Source: Cydia pomonella
Lineage: Eukaryota > Arthropoda > Insecta > Lepidoptera > Tortricidae
Assembly (NCBI RefSeq): GCF_033807575.1
Contig: NC_084717.1
Span: forward strand, 7,441,692-7,505,691
DNA: 64,000 nucleotides
Direction of reading: 5' to 3'
In this document: positions 1-13,600 of the stretch, in pieces
How the letters are laid out: the number at the start of each line of letters is the position of its first letter
Position numbering within the stretch: the first letter of the stretch is position 1
Notes under the pieces: generated by a model
The model's database searches: none
Seen by the model: only the letters and a program-made list of their open reading frames with translations
What the model was told of the DNA's origin: nothing
Position numbers and translations under genes: made by a program

Positions 1-1600
1 TCTCCTGAGCAGTTTTTTATAAAGAAAGGAGATTATGTACCAGTCTGAGTCCACAACAAGTAAATAACTTTAGACGGTTAAATATCGTCGGATATCTACA
101 CAATTATGATATAAAAATATTATTTATTGCAAATTTGAGGAATATAGGACACTATTAACAAATTGACTAAGTCCAAAATTAAGCTTGATAAGGCTTGTGT
201 TGTGGGTGTATTTGAACACCCACGACTCAGGAACAAATATTCGTGCTCATCACACAAATAAATACCAGGATTTGAACCCGGGACCATCGGCTTCATAGGG
301 CAGGGTCACTACCCACTAGGCGAGACAGTTCGTCATTATTAATCACGTTCATCTATTTTTATAAAGATATAATACATATACCTAATTGTGACGAAAACTC
401 CTTGACGAGACTAAATTCCTTGAAAAATAGTTTACTACGTTTATTAAGTCATGATACTGACAATAATCTCCACTGCGATCCACACGCCGAGCCAGCACAG
501 CCATCTGCGGCCAGAGTAGTGTACCACACTCGAACACCAACACGAACATAACCGCATATGTACCTGTACACGCAGATTAAATAGCCATTAAACTTAGTTA
601 TAATACAGTCTTAACTCACAATAACCTAATACACAACAATATACTACATATATGCTATTAGTAAGTATTAAAAGGATACTTTTATTGCCATTATTCTTAA
701 TTTAGTCTTGCGTTATCAGCAGGATAGGAACATCAAGTTTTAAGTAGTCCGAGACAGCATCTTCTGCCTCATTCGCATATGTAAGAAAGAGTGTTGTGAA
801 GTACCTATCACAACTTGAGTTGCTATTTGAGAGATTATTCAATTTAAAGATTTAGACTGAGCAATGGGATACAGTCGATACAGAAGCTGTATTAACAAAA
901 TAGCCAACATAGGGATTTAGTTTAATGTAAGGAAATGTAGTTTAATTATGACATCAGACTTTTGTCGATTCGATTCGATCAAAATAAATTGTTTAATTTC
1001 TTATGATTCGAGTACCAGGGTTGCTCGTATTTTATAAGTATTTTTCCTACTCCTCTACTGTTATCTGTCATTTATGCATTCATTAACACGAATATAAGAA
1101 CATACATAAAAGGTCTCAAGAAAAGTCTATATTGTCTATTCCTCATAAAAGCTCTTGTGCTTTTAATCGCTATAACGTTACTGCGATTAATGGCTACCAA
1201 CCTAACAAAACCAAAACGAATACAGTTTTAAACTAAGTGCATTGCTGCCAACTTACAAAATATTCATTTGGTTGCATAGTATTAAAAATAATTACTTCAT
1301 AAGTCAGAAACACGCATGTGACACCCGTAATATAGCAACACCCATAGACTACGAAGACCGCTTAGCGTTGCTTGTTAGTCTCCGTAGGCTACGGTGGCCA
1401 AAATTGAGAAAAAACTGTCCAAAAATTTAATTTAGCAAGTAGCAAGTACCAGGGCCTCATGAGTTACGAGAAGGTGTCGCCGACCGGCCGGCCGCGGGCC
1501 GGGGCGGGCCGGGCGCGTAACAAGGTATGCTCGCGCGACTTGGCTATATACTTTTGCTTTGTTTACCTAAATTAAGATTTATTTTTGTTGACTCGTAGGA
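1..1600. other. Gene-poor AT-rich DNA with a GC-rich patch
   Basis: No coding region is supported here. Apart from the SINE fragment at 150-335, the only contrast is a short, strongly GC-rich palindromic patch near 1470-1520 made of CCGG and GGGCCGGGG-like runs. The short open frame at 1242-1430 has no recognisable domain and I leave it out. Confidence 0.5.
150..335 (-). repeat. tRNA-derived SINE, family A, copy 1
   Basis: On the minus strand this reads as a tRNA-like head with a polymerase III B box (GGGTTCAAATCC, plus positions 267-278) followed by a body containing TGTGTGATGAGC and TTGTTCCTGAGTCGTGGGTG. The same order recurs at about 40715-40950, with 'caaattgactaagtcc' at the far end of both, so the two are copies of one family. 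I recognise the body as a common lepidopteran SINE; that is memory, not a search. Copy 1 is shorter than copy 2 in the AT-rich centre. Confidence 0.75.
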
Positions 1601-1602
1601 AA

Positions 1603-1757
1603 AATATTGTATGCAACGTTGTATAAGTAGGTCAAAAAATGCTCGTGGCGTATTCCTTTACAATGTTCGCCTACGCCTTCGGCTCCGGCTCACATTGTAA
1701 CTCACGCCACTCGCCTTTTTTGACCCTTCTTATACAACTGTTGCATAAAATACTATT
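1603..1757. mobile_element. Foldback MITE with about 60-bp arms
   Basis: The arms are imperfect inverted repeats: left ATGCAACGTTGTATAAGTAG and right CTTCTTATACAACTGTTGCA, extending inward through TCAAAAAATGCTCGTGGCG versus CGCCACTCGCCTTTTTTGA to a CpG-rich loop at about 1670-1695. There is no coding capacity. This is a non-autonomous DNA element by structure; its superfamily cannot be assigned without a clear target duplication. Confidence 0.75.
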
Positions 1758-1774
1758 AAAGCTTTTAAATATAT

Positions 1775-1914
1775 AGCCTGACCAGTAATATATGATCACG
1801 CGCCATATTGCGGAATTTCATTGCAACTAAATTTTTCATACTCAACTGAACTGTCGCCCTATACATGAGAAAACAGCGCTCTCTTAACAATGATCATATA
1901 TTTCTAGTCGGGCT
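1775..1914. mobile_element. Hairpin MITE (AGCCTGACC termini)
   Basis: The termini AGCCTGACCAGTAATATATG and CATATATTTCTAGTCGGGCT are imperfect inverted repeats, and both inner edges continue into TGATCA. The element lies 18 bp from the previous foldback, flanked by AT-rich DNA. It is non-coding. Confidence 0.65.
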
Positions 1915-2295
1915 TTAATATATTGCTAACATGAGCCCTACACCCTCAGAACACCTACATACGTCTGAGCAAGCATCTACATCTACAAGCAAACTCCTGT
2001 CCCGTAGCCACAACACGCACGTCTAGAATAGCATTCCGATAATACATGTCGCTGCCCGCTGGTGGTTCGCCAGACGGCTGCGGTCGCTGAGCGATGCGTC
2101 GCCGAGCATTGTGCCGAGGCTGACCAACACTGATTGAGTTGCTAACCGTGGTTGCATTTACACGTAAAATTGGATTTTAATAGGTAACATACACCACAAT
2201 TTGAATTCAAACACGGCAAAAGAAAAGTCAATACATAGGTATTATAGGTAAGTTATAGAACTATGTAGACTGTACAGACTGTAAATAAATTTCAA

Positions 2296-2454
2296 AATAA
2301 TCCAGTTGGTACTTCATACTAGACAATAGAAAAGCCAGTGCCGGTATATCATTAATGATAAAGAGGTTGCAATATGCGTAATCTCTTTTGCGACTAAATT
2401 ATCTGGTATCCTTTATTTTTCTATTTTCTAGTATGAAGTAACAACTGGATTATT
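2296..2454. mobile_element. MITE with about 40-bp terminal inverted repeats
   Basis: The left end AATAATCCAGTTGGTACTTC is mirrored by the right end GAAGTAACAACTGGATTATT, and the pairing continues through ATACTAGA and TCTAGTAT. The centre of about 75 bp is unrelated. No coding frame. Classified as a non-autonomous DNA transposon from structure only. Confidence 0.75.
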
Positions 2455-3472
2455 TAAAAAAAAATGTATATTGTAGACCTTTATACAAGCAATAACGTAA
2501 CGAAGAACTGTTGGTGTCGCTCTTCTAGAAAGCAAGAAAAAAATACTGAGTTTTAATTCCTGCATTAATATTTTTTTAAAGAACAATAAAATATTATTTA
2601 AAGAATATATGAGTATCTATATAAAGATTACCGTACCAAAAGTTTACGTAAATTGCATTATTCAGTGTGGAATTTTTCTTATTATAAATAAAAGTTTTAA
2701 AAAATCTAAAAAAATCATAGCTCCGAAAATAAAAGAGATACGAAGCTGAAACTCACAAGAAATAAAACTTGTGAAGGTTCTCAATAAAAAAAAAATTGTA
2801 AGCATTTCGTGGAAGGGCCGCTTTTCCTTGAAAACACGGCTACGCACTTTGCTAAAGATACGACATGTGTCAAAGGTTACGTTTTTTGAAGAAATGATGA
2901 CGGAGTGATGAAACATAGCTGTAATGTTTCATTAACACCAGGGACCATAGTTAGACCATAGACCAAAAAATGTGTAACTTATAAATAGTCAAATTAATTA
3001 GGTACCAAATATACACTTTATTAGTTGACCAATCAACAACAAGCCACATCAACGTATTAAATTAATGTAACATGAACTCAAATGGCATGCATCTATCCAA
3101 ATACTTAGATAAAAGCATATTATACATATCTATGTATAAATACCCATAGTAAAACTAGTCTTTATTTTCCAGTACACAGTGTGGGCGGCATTAAAAGTAT
3201 TCCGAAATGTTTGCTAATTCCCGGTAGAAAAGAACAATCGCGGCGCATAAGTGCTATGTGTTGTGCATTAAGGCGGGGGCGGGCTCAAGCCATGCGCGCT
3301 CAGCGATAAACGCTAGTTTTAGGCTTAGAACAAGCGAAGTGATGCAATACAACACCGCGGTATTGCTCGGTACATCGTGGTAGAACGGGAATAACGGGAT
3401 TTAAACTTTATATGGCTATGGCCATTTTAATTTAAATTACATGTAGGTACATATATAGTTTATTCGCACAAG

Positions 3473-3628
3473 TTTTTTGGAGAAATCGCGAAACGTCTGG
3501 TTGACGTAACTGGTGACCGAAGAGCTGGCGGCTTCCTCGCACAACGTATCAGTATTGCGATACAACGAGGAAATGCCGCCAGCATCCTTGGTACAATGCC
3601 TCAAGGGCCTATTTTAGATATAAGCTAG
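3473..3628 (+). pseudogene. C-terminal remnant of a retroelement nuclease-like domain
   Basis: An open stretch of about 51 codons ends in TAG at 3626-3628 and has no plausible start. It reads through EIAKRLVDVTGDRRAGGFL and then AQRISIAIQRGNAASILGT. I recognise this as the very C-terminus of a domain found after reverse transcriptase in some invertebrate retroelement proteins; the earlier part of the same domain appears separately at 58197-58640. Sequence upstream of 3473 does not continue the frame recognisably, so this is a truncated relic. Family placement is from memory and needs a protein search. Confidence 0.55.
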
Positions 3629-4290
3629 TTATAGTAATCATCTGTATATATCCATTATGTATATTGTTATTGTCAATAAATATTTTTCTGTTTATTTGTT
3701 ATGATATACAGGGTTCTTTTTAAGAAGTTGGCCATATTTGAATATGCCATTATAGATCAACAGTACAACACATTTTTCAAAATAAAAAACGGTACTTAAA
3801 AAAATTGACGTTTTTATACTTAAAAAATAAAAACTACGGTTTTTGTACTCGTTTACTATTTATATACTATGTTATACTATTGTTAAGCATAATACTAAGG
3901 GATGCTATAATCTTATAGCCAATCAGCGACAAAAAGTCGACATCTACAAGTAATAAAAATTAGTTTATATTTTACGCCTCTTAGATGCAAGTGTGATTTC
4001 TAACCAGTTACTGAGGTTATCAGAATTGATCATTTTATTATGAGGCAATCATTTCATGAAATTATGGTAGGCATCAACATGAAAATATCAAACCTAACCT
4101 AACCATATCGTGAACTGATGAATTCTAAAATGGCACTTATAAAAAATATCAAATTCTATTATCTAGTCACGACAGGCATACTGAAGTTGATCATATGAAC
4201 TTTGTAATAAAACAATTCACCTATTCGGTCGGGCCCATTTGAAACGTTTTGATGAGTATTATGACTGTCATAAGATTTATTAAACATAAC

Positions 4291-4431
4291 GGATGACTTA
4301 CACTAGATCGGGCCGGTGCTTCCGGTGCTCCGTTTTATGAAAAACACCACGTGATCACCGATCAAGCGTCATATAAAATGACGTGCCGGACGCCTCGCCC
4401 CGGGCCCGGCCCAGTCTAGCGTGAGTTATCC
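4291..4431. mobile_element. GC-rich MITE, copy 1
   Basis: The ends GGATGACTTACACTAGATCG and CCAGTCTAGCGTGAGTTATCC are imperfect inverted repeats. The core holds CACGTGATCACCGATCA and a TGACG motif, both also present in the copy at 27183-27325. It is much more GC-rich than its flanks. The end at 4401-4431 is the better preserved one. Confidence 0.75.
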
Positions 4432-5633
4432 TTAAGCGTCAACCTTAATACAATTTTTGTCATAATATTATACTGAATCGCGTTCTCTCGTACGTTGCAC
4501 CACAGCCTAAAGCAGTAGAGTAGAGCAGTAGTAATCCAACATGAGCCGAGCTTTCCACCTCAGCTTTGTACATTAACTTCCTTTATACACCTGCATTTAA
4601 AGACAACGTATTGTTTTATTTCAATTCTTTCTCCGCGCATACTGTAGTCTCGAGTCTAAGTCGAGTTCTGCACAAGTGCAGTATAATCTGGAACTAATGT
4701 TAATTCTAGCGTTCTTTTTATCTTTTACCTGGAAACGAGTGAATAATATTGTTAGTCTTCATACAACGTTGTGGTCATCCAAAGTATTCTAAAATATTTG
4801 TAAGGGCCACTTGCGCGTTTTAGGGTTAGCCAACTAACAAGGTCAACTCCTAGTAAAGGATGAATCACGTTAGAACTTAGAACGTTTCGGGTTCGGGCCG
4901 GGGCGTCCGACACTTCGTTTTCTATCCCGTGATGTTTTCTATAGAAAACTAAGTAGAAAACAAAATTTTATGAGGGCAATCTAGGCCCTCTGGTGGCGCA
5001 AGAAATAAGGAACATTTTTACATTGTGTCGTTGTGTACGAGGTGTCCGAGGTGAGATATTTGAGGTGCGAGGCCCCTCGGACCGCGAGGCCGTAGGCGGT
5101 GGCTCACGTCGCCCACGCCTAACGCCGCCTCTGCCCTAAATGGTATAAACATGTCGATTTTTATGCAAGTTATTATAGCGTAAGGAATAAGCAAGTAATT
5201 ACTAAGAGTGTTTATTACTTATATAAAATCTGTAAAACCTGATATGTATACACGTTGCCCGCGAGGAAACGGAGGGATTTTAACAGTATATTCCGGATCG
5301 TATTTAGAGACAAAAATATCATATAAACTTTTTTTTAATTCTTCTAGTTTCAGAGTTAATACTTAAAAAAACTGTACTATTTTATTAATTAGAAAATAGT
5401 TTAGTTTTTTATTGTGTTTCAGTGCATAACGCCTTTTTTTGGCGATGTCGCCATTATGGCACCTAGTCTAGACGTCCTTATTGATACATATCAGAGTGAC
5501 AAGTGACTTGTTTTTATGAAAAAAAGTACCAATTCATATTAATCCATAAATTATCCAAGACATGTACTTATTATGTATAAAAATATACAAACAGTAAAAA
5601 CAATAAACACAAAAACAGGCAGAGGCAATTTAA

Positions 5634-5875
5634 ACTTACATTGTGACATCAAAAAGATACCTAAATGTCAATCGCGCGTGCATAAGGTTTGCAATTCGGA
5701 TCCGAAATGTATGAAATTATCCGGATCTGGATCCGCGGAGCTACCCATACATTTCAGATCCGTCGTTAAAACCCGGCGTGCATTTCGCTCGTACTTGTCC
5801 GTAATTACATGTTTGTGAGCAAGACGAAAGAACGACTGACATCATTAGATATCATTTTGATGTCACAATGTAAGT
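5634..5875. mobile_element. MITE with 26-bp terminal inverted repeats
   Basis: The left terminus ACTTACATTGTGACATCAAA is the inverted copy of the right terminus, with one mismatch over 26 bp. The interior contains an inverted pair around ATGTATGAAATTATCCGGATC and ATCCGCGGAGC. The 81-codon open frame crossing it (5573-5818) spans the element boundary and is not a credible gene. Confidence 0.8.
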
Positions 5876-6189
5876 CAGAATTGGCCTCAGGGTCACTACC
5901 GACTGGGTTAGGAGGGAGTTCTGATTATTTTCTATCTCCGCCTTCTTAAAGGGGTTTTATTAATTCCGAAGGCTTTGTTTGTCCGTCTGAAGCAGTTTAC
6001 TGCTTAGACAGACGAGTCGTCAACTAGTTAGATACCTATTTTCCTTATAATTTGTCTGAAACTTCTTTCATGGCCGAGGATTATTGGTGTTTTATAGTTT
6101 TAGTTTCCAAGCTTTTATTACCTTTTTTTTCTTTTGCTTATATTTCCAGCAAGAGCTCTGCTAAAGCAGTAAATTACGGGTCGTTTTTA

Positions 6190-6441
6190 ATTAAAAAAAC
6201 ATTTCGTGGTGGTGACTGAACTCGATTTTTTGATCTGTGATATGTACAAAGGCGGCATCCATATTTTAAAACTAGGGTTGAAGCGAAAAAAAAAATCACC
6301 CCCACTTTACGTGTAGGGGAGGTACCCTAAAAAAAATTAAATTTTTAGTTTTTATTGTACGACTTTGTCGGCTTTATTGATTTATATATCCATGCCCAAA
6401 TTTCAACTTTCTAGCACTAACGACCACGGAGCAAAGCCTCG

Positions 6442-6475
<34 letters not shown>

Positions 6476-6534
6476 GAGACAGACGGACATGGCGAAACTA
6501 TAAGGGTTCCTAGTTGACTACGGAACCCTAAAAA
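6190..6534 (+). repeat. Dispersed repeat ending CGGAACCCTAAAAA, with GACA microsatellite
   Basis: The stretch ends in a GACAGACAGACA tandem run (about 6443-6475), then GACATGGCGAAACTATAAGG and GACTACGGAACCCTAAAAA. The same terminal formula (sugar-like GACA/GACG run, then TACGGAACCCTAAAAA) recurs at 20036-20150 and 51365-51468. It is a common lepidopteran repeat type in my recollection. The left boundary is uncertain. Confidence 0.55.
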
Positions 6535-6683
6535 TGAAATTGAGATGATAATGTTTCGAGTATGTATTATTTATTGGCGCGAGCGTGATCCATCTGCCGT
6601 CAAATCTATTAAGTCAAAGTCGTTTCATCCGGTCTTTTGCCTTCGTCCCTGAGAATGCCAGCGGGCTCGTGTAGAGCTGGGGG

Positions 6684-7115
6684 GCTAACCAAGTGACAAT
6701 CGTTGATACCTAGAAAACGAAACGAAACTTAAATAATGTATGGGAAAAGTCGCGTGACTTTTCGTAGCATCTGTCATCCCAATACATGTTTACTTTTCGT
6801 TTGGCGTTTGTCGATGTACGATTGTCATCTCGGCTGGCCTTATGAGGGTTAAGTGACAATCATTGATAAAAAAAACGCCAATCGAAACAAATATTGTATG
6901 GAGATAGTCAATAGAGTAGTATAAAAATAATTTGTTTAGTTTAGGTGCAATACAAAAATTAAATACATTTTATTGAATAATATATAGAAACAATCACGTG
7001 ATTTGGTCACATCTGTTATCCTGATACATTTTAACTGAATTCAATTTCAAGTAGTATATAACTGTGTTGTGTTGAGTGTTTTTTCGATTGTAGTTTGTCA
7101 ATAAATAATTGTCAT
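6684..7115. mobile_element. Two adjacent foldback elements (AAGTGACAATC family)
   Basis: Unit 1 (about 6688-6832) begins AAGTGACAATCGTTGATACC and ends with the inverted TCGATGTACGATTGTCATC. Unit 2 (about 6851-7115) begins AAGTGACAATCATTGATAAA and ends with TCAATAAATAATTGTCATCTT. Both contain a GTCACGTGA-like centre and CGCCAATCGAAA or its inverse. A related piece lies in intron 4 of the protease gene near 50455-50570. No coding capacity. Confidence 0.65.
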
Positions 7116-7119
7116 CTTA

Positions 7120-10100
7120 ACTCCGGCCGCTCGTACATTGACGCTGGCAAGAGACCAGGGGGCCTACCGCAAAAACCGAAATTCGCAAATTGCGGGGATC
7201 TTTCTCTTGTACTCTCACTGAGACGTAATTAAAGTGACAGAGAAAAATGCCCGCAATTGACGAACTTCGATTTTCGCGGTTATAGCCCAGTTTGTTCTGT
7301 TATTCTCTATTGATAATGACGGTGCATCTTTTAATAATGACGAAAGCGTATAGATATCCCCAGCCCCGTTCCTTTCCGTCAAGTTAATAACGTTTGAGCA
7401 CAACAACGTTCCGCCGGACATTACTCTCGTTTCCATTTGCGTCTGATGACTAGTGCTATCTCTGGCCCCTTGTAGTCTAATCAACAAAGCATGTTTGAAA
7501 ATAATTAATTTGTTACGTAAACGGAAAATGTTCAATGAAATTGTAAGTGAATTTAATTATTGAATTTCTAGATATTAAATTATGAATATTATGGCTTAAC
7601 GCATACATATTTCGACTCACTATAGTTGATAATGATAACACAAGTTTTTATGTGTTTTCAAACTTACGAACACACTACTATAGTTTATCAGTTATCACCA
7701 AAACTGGCTATTTGATTGACTTAATATTTTGGACAATTATTATAAATTACATAACGGCATCTCCCGCCAAAGGAGTAAAGCTCATTCTGACTTCTTAAAT
7801 GGCACACCAAGAATAAGCGGGCATCTCGCTCGTCTCTTCCCAGAACGTGCAGATTGTTGAATTAATTACCTCCTGAGGAGGAGGCTCCTTCTTTGCGCTA
7901 GGGCATAGGGTTCTTCAGCGAGTATTCCGTGTTCTCAAGGGTCGGCAACGCTTAAGTCGCTCCTCCTATGTTGCTTTTATCCATGGGCGACTGTGACTGC
8001 TTCCGATGGAAATCGGCGGCTCGTTTGCTAAATATCACATAAGAAATATATAATTAAGTAGTTTCGCCCCTCGTTGATCAGTCTCGGCAGCCCCTAGCTA
8101 CTATCTGATGGCCATCATCGGCCAATGTTTACAGTGGCAGATAAGCGTGGTCAATCTTGGGATGCCCCCAACAGGAAGTACCACGTGATGGCAGTAGTCG
8201 GAGATGGCTTCAGTTTGTCTTAATAAAGTATAGTATTGAGCCGACGATTCTTAGTTGGAAGAAAAACTGACTAAATCAGAAAAAAATTGAATCTTTCTAC
8301 ATTAAAAGAAAAGGTAACTTCCATTTCGTCTCTATATATGAACATAAACAACGAGCAGGGTTAAATGTGTCCAAAATGAATTATGTGTAAAATTCACTCG
8401 TCTGTTTACTTACGTTCGTTAGGAAATTATTATCAACCTTAATTTGAAGTTTACTCTTTACATTTTGGTGGTTTATTTCAGCCGTAATAATTAATTACAT
8501 TTCATTTGTTTTGCCTATTAAACTGATGATAAATACATTTATTAAAAATGTATCATCAATTGGCTTATCAGTTTACATTACGCGTAAACATTAATCTTCG
8601 TCAAAATAACACGACGGAACTGATTTAAAATCATATAATTACAATCAGCTTAATGAGCTGAATCGAAAATTATACAATAAGCATGAAACGTCAAACCATG
8701 TAAGTTCGGATACCTGTGTAGTTACTCAGAACTCCCATGAATGAATATGGGTGAGAGGACCGTCTTTTGCAGCTAACTGTACCTACTTTTTCTACTTCTA
8801 AGTCAGATAACAAAAAAATATGTAAGCACATACTTACTCTAGTAGTTTAAAAGAAAGAGCTTAAGAGGCACAAGAACAGAACTACCGCCATATAGCAAAA
8901 GTTACTCTCTCATTTTAAAATGACATGCTGAATTATCATTAAAGTTGGCATGAACATGCAAAAAATATACACTTATGTTGCTAAAAACTCTAATACAAAG
9001 AAAAAAGGTCGAGTAAAAATTTTTAATGTTTGAGGAAAATGTGAGCGTAACTTCGATTATACGGCGGCGGTTATGTTTTCGGGACTTTGGGTGACAAATT
9101 TTGACTTTGGGTGATAAAAACATTGATGAAGCACAAACATTCTTGTCGCAACTTTCAGACTGCCCTACTTTACATCCAAAGATCACTATTACGCGTTCAT
9201 CAGATTCCTTAAAAAGTATCTACAAAAGCTAAAACTTGTGTTTTAGTTTTTGTAGTCGTAGTCAGAAAACTGAGGAAACAAAGTCATCTCCATACATAAC
9301 CATCCTGCCTGGTGGCAACGGAAACGATCCTCCTCGCAGTAATGGTTGACCCAGGTCGGTTCCTCGCCACCATTACTCATAGAAATTATACCGCCTAAGT
9401 GGTGTTTCGGGTCGCGCGGCCATGCGTGCCGATACGAGATTTACTGTTGCCCAATTGCGTTTCTTTGTAAAGATATATTGTCGAGTTTTAAGAAATTTGA
9501 ATTATGGACTTTTAAGCTCCGTTCCTGAAAATAATTCTATTGAATACTGTACGTTTATTTTTTGTGGTTCCAATTTCTTCTTTTGTTATGGGAATATTTC
9601 ATTATGATTACGTAGTCAAATGTTTATGTATATTTAATAGATATTTTGCATTATGTTTTAAACAGAATATGTTAAGGTACAGTCAGCAAATTTCTATTAA
9701 GGATTTTAACCTAAACCGTTACTATCTTACATAATCTTATTTTAAAGTTTACTTATTTTGAGGTTAGTTTACTGAGACCTAGCCGTTTATTCCCTTTGAT
9801 TATGGTCTCAATTGAACCATTCTGATTTGACCACGAGATCTTAATAATCTAGAAAGCGCACTTACACTAGTCCCGTTGAGCCATTAAACTCGCCCTGGCT
9901 TGGTAAGCTATTAAAATAGCAACTCCGGGCTTCAGCTTTGTCCAGTATTTGCACTTGTCCCGAATATTTAATTCCTTCCTGTGACTGAATAATAGTCTCC
10001 CAGTGAAGCTACTAGATCTAGAGGAGACTGTATAAATCGTTCTATCACCTCTCTCACACGGTAGCTACAAGAATGAAAGGGATGGTTCGTATTCGAACAA

Positions 10101-10510
10101 GAAATCTCAGTAGCTAATGGATCCACTTCAGAAATAGGTCGATGTAAACAACTGCAGGCGAGAGTTCGCTCGAAGCAGTTAAATGGACGAATTAAAGAGA
10201 CTTGATTGATTATTTCGTCAAGTGCCTACGAATAGACTACTTGCGCAACAGGAATAAGTAATATATATCATTAATTTGTTTATTTGAACTGTTAAAAGGT
10301 GCACAATGATTGGTCACAAATGATTCAAATGTAATTTAATCTATTGCGTAACTAGTTTTCTTTCGTAATTATTATGGATAAGAACTTTTACTAAAATAAA
10401 TCATTGGACTACAATAAAAAAATATATTCATAACACATGATTAATGCGGCATTGATAAACATTCCTTCTTAAATTGGTACAATTAAATATAAAGCATCAA
10501 TAGGTACAGT
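7120..10510. other. Region without supported genes
   Basis: Mostly AT-rich unique sequence. Several short open frames (7215-7535 minus, 8902-9186 minus, 9346-9734 plus) show no motif, no splice context and no repeat partner that would support coding. I see no gene, RNA or large element here. Confidence 0.45.
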
Positions 10511-10511
10511 C

Positions 10512-10632
10512 AAGTGTAAAAATATGGGTCCACGCAACTCACTTAAAAATATGTCCCATACCTCTTAATTCGCCAACATAAGAGCTATGGGACATATTTT
10601 TGAGCAACTTGTGTGCACCCATTTTTACACTT
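10512..10632. mobile_element. Hairpin MITE (AAGTGTAAAAATATGGG)
   Basis: The element is nearly all stem: AAGTGTAAAAATATGGGTCC and ACTTAAAAATATGTCCCATA on the left are mirrored by TATGGGACATATTTTTGAG and CACCCATTTTTACACTT on the right. The centre is near 10567-10578. Non-coding, DNA-element type. Confidence 0.75.
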
Positions 10633-10639
10633 TACTTTA

Positions 10640-13600
10640 CCTACTCAAACTATTTGTAAACTATGCGTATCATGTTGTTATATGTAATAATTGTTATCGC
10701 AATTAATGGCAAAAGTGTATGGTTTATTTTGAATAACTAATCAGGCGAAACAGTAAAATCTACAAATAGCTACCTAATAGTCCTCATCGGAGGTCAAAAC
10801 TCGAGTTGAATACAAAACGTTCTATAGATGCGGAGCATACCCTTATACCTACGTAGAATTAAACGCACTACGAATACATTATTAAACAAATATTGGGTAC
10901 AAGATCGATTTCTAGTAATTACTGTGTGATAGTAGATACAAAACTATGCCAACTGTATCTAAATAAATCACCGACAGTCAGTATAGTTCTACGCAGCAAT
11001 CTACTATCATTAGCAGTCGCAAAGAACACGTAGTTTGGATCCGTTCCCGAGGGGCCCCTAAATATCTTGTGGTTCCGTCTTCGGTGTCCGAACCATTAGC
11101 AAACTTAACTTGAGGCTTAGACGCGGAGCGCAAGATACAAGGATATGTAGTCGTATTTATACTGTACAATTTACGACTTTAAATGTCTTTTAAAGTTTTC
11201 AAAAATAATTTGAATACATATCAGTTTTACTGCAACAATTAATCCATAGCCAGTGATTAATCAACAAAGACGTGGGGTTCCCAACAAAATTACTTATATA
11301 ATAACACTCTTAACTTGAAATGTAACTTAACAGTGATACCATCGGTATACCAACGTACAAGGAAATATTTTAAGAATCCATCACTTTTTTTGAGAAAATA
11401 ATGTTGGTATAATATAGTGTAAAGCGATATGTCCCTCAAGCTTAGTACATATATCATTTGGAAGAAAACTTAAAAAATGATTACACATATCTAGGAAACT
11501 TTAACATCACCTAAAATTGTAGGACTTTTATAAATATCGTTTATAAAGCGTGTATTTTTGATACGACCGCATAATCAAAGGGTAGTTAGTTTAGGCTTTT
11601 ACCAACACACTTTCATAGGTGAATTACATTATACAATGAGCTGTGATCAATAACAGTATGTGATAACCACTCTGAAGTTTAAGTTTTAACATACCAAGGT
11701 TTCAATATACATACGTATGCAAAAGCGGCTATAGTTATTAATATGTACAATACCTACTAGTTGATGGAGGGTAGATTTAGTTTTTTCTGCCAACAAACTG
11801 TACTGCAGTTTGGCAGATTAGTAGTTTAAGGCTTTTTGTAATCTTCTTTTGATTCAAATAAATTAAAAAAAAAAAAAGGTTTTATAAAATATGGACAATT
11901 TTTATTTTTCATCACTGTTTTAATTCAAAACGTCGCATTAATGCCGCGACGTCACAACTGTCACAAGTGATCACGATTCAAAAAATAATTATGCGGTTAT
12001 GGTTAAGAGTAAATTGAAATTTACTTTCAGAATCATTTCATACCAAAAACCTACGTCCCATTTAAGTTTGTGGTTATATTAAAAATACACGCAGATACCT
12101 ATATCTATAAAGTCAAGAGACTCAACTGAAATAGCGACGTCGCAATATCATACTTACCTATAGCAAACCCATTCGACCACCGCCCTGCACTGATAACACA
12201 CCCGTCATAAACCTCGAGGTGCTATTCACAACTATTATTGAGCACACCGCTCGAAGCAAGCGTGTTATATATGTGACCTCCGAAAACACATGCGTTAGGT
12301 AAGATTTGTGGTCAATCGTAAGTAATTTTTTATTTATTTAGAGTTGTTGATGTGAGTCAATCGGTCCTCGCTAGAGATACGGGCGGCCGGTTGTTCTTTG
12401 TTTGATAAAAGCTATATTTGTTGTGTTTTGTGGTGACTTATTAGTCTTTTGTTGGGTTAGGTCCCCGCAACGATACGGATGGCCTTATCTCAAGTTTTCA
12501 ATCACCTGCAAATGATTTTATTAAAAGTTTTGGAGTGTCTATTATATGTTTTGTGTACTTAATAAATGAATTTAGTGTTTGTTCTTTTTCGGTTATCTGT
12601 TTTATATTGTATGGTTCATTTTCCTGGTATTTTCCACATATAGTCTCGTGGACATATCTGGCATCCATCTCCAAAGAATCCAGACTACCAACAATAGACC
12701 CGAGATGATTTTCTCTGCAGCCAAAATGTTTCGCGAATATAGCTCACCATGTATGGGCAAAGTTCACGTCATCACTTTTACCGGCCGATAACGTTCCATC
12801 CCTTGAACTTAAACCCTTTGCTAATCTGGCCGCAAGAGACCGCACGTGGGAGGGTAATGAATGATGATAAATTGTACTGTCAGGAGTATTAGGGACGTTC
12901 GGAGGGGTTATTTGGGGAAGGACCGCTAAGTGTTAAGGTTTTGATGAGCTTAGTTCTCTTGGAGATGATAATATTAAATTAGTTGTCGTAAACAAGTATT
13001 AGTATCTAGTCGTTTAGATATAATCCATTTTTTTGACAAAAATTAAACGTGTGAAAAATTAACTGTTTTTACACTATTTGCAGGACTTTTTGCAAACTGC
13101 ATTGTATGCCCATTAATGAAGTAGCAAACACAACTTAACGATTGTATGTTTTTGTTTGTATTTTTTTCGCTATAAGTTTTTTAATGTTTTTACGGCAATA
13201 TTATATATATGTGCCTGGCTCCAGTTTTAAACCCTTAAATATCGTAAGTCTAATTTATTTCAATAATAATTTAATATAATTTTTTAGAGTAAGTCGTACT
13301 AACACTGTATGGACCAAGGTCTGAAATAAATGATTTTTATTTTATTTTATTTTTATTTATTTATTAAAAAATCTTTGAAAGATCATTTTATCCTCATATC
13401 TCATCCTTTAATTTATTACTATTTTAGGTACATACTTACGTTTTGGAACAATATAAAGTTAATATTAACAACAAACAAACATACATTGTATGTATGTATT
13501 TATCTATGTGTGAATAGCAATCCTGTTAGACTGATGGGTATCCATTGCACGTCCTTATTACTTGGGAGGCTCCCTGGCACTTCGCTGCAGGAAATTAATA

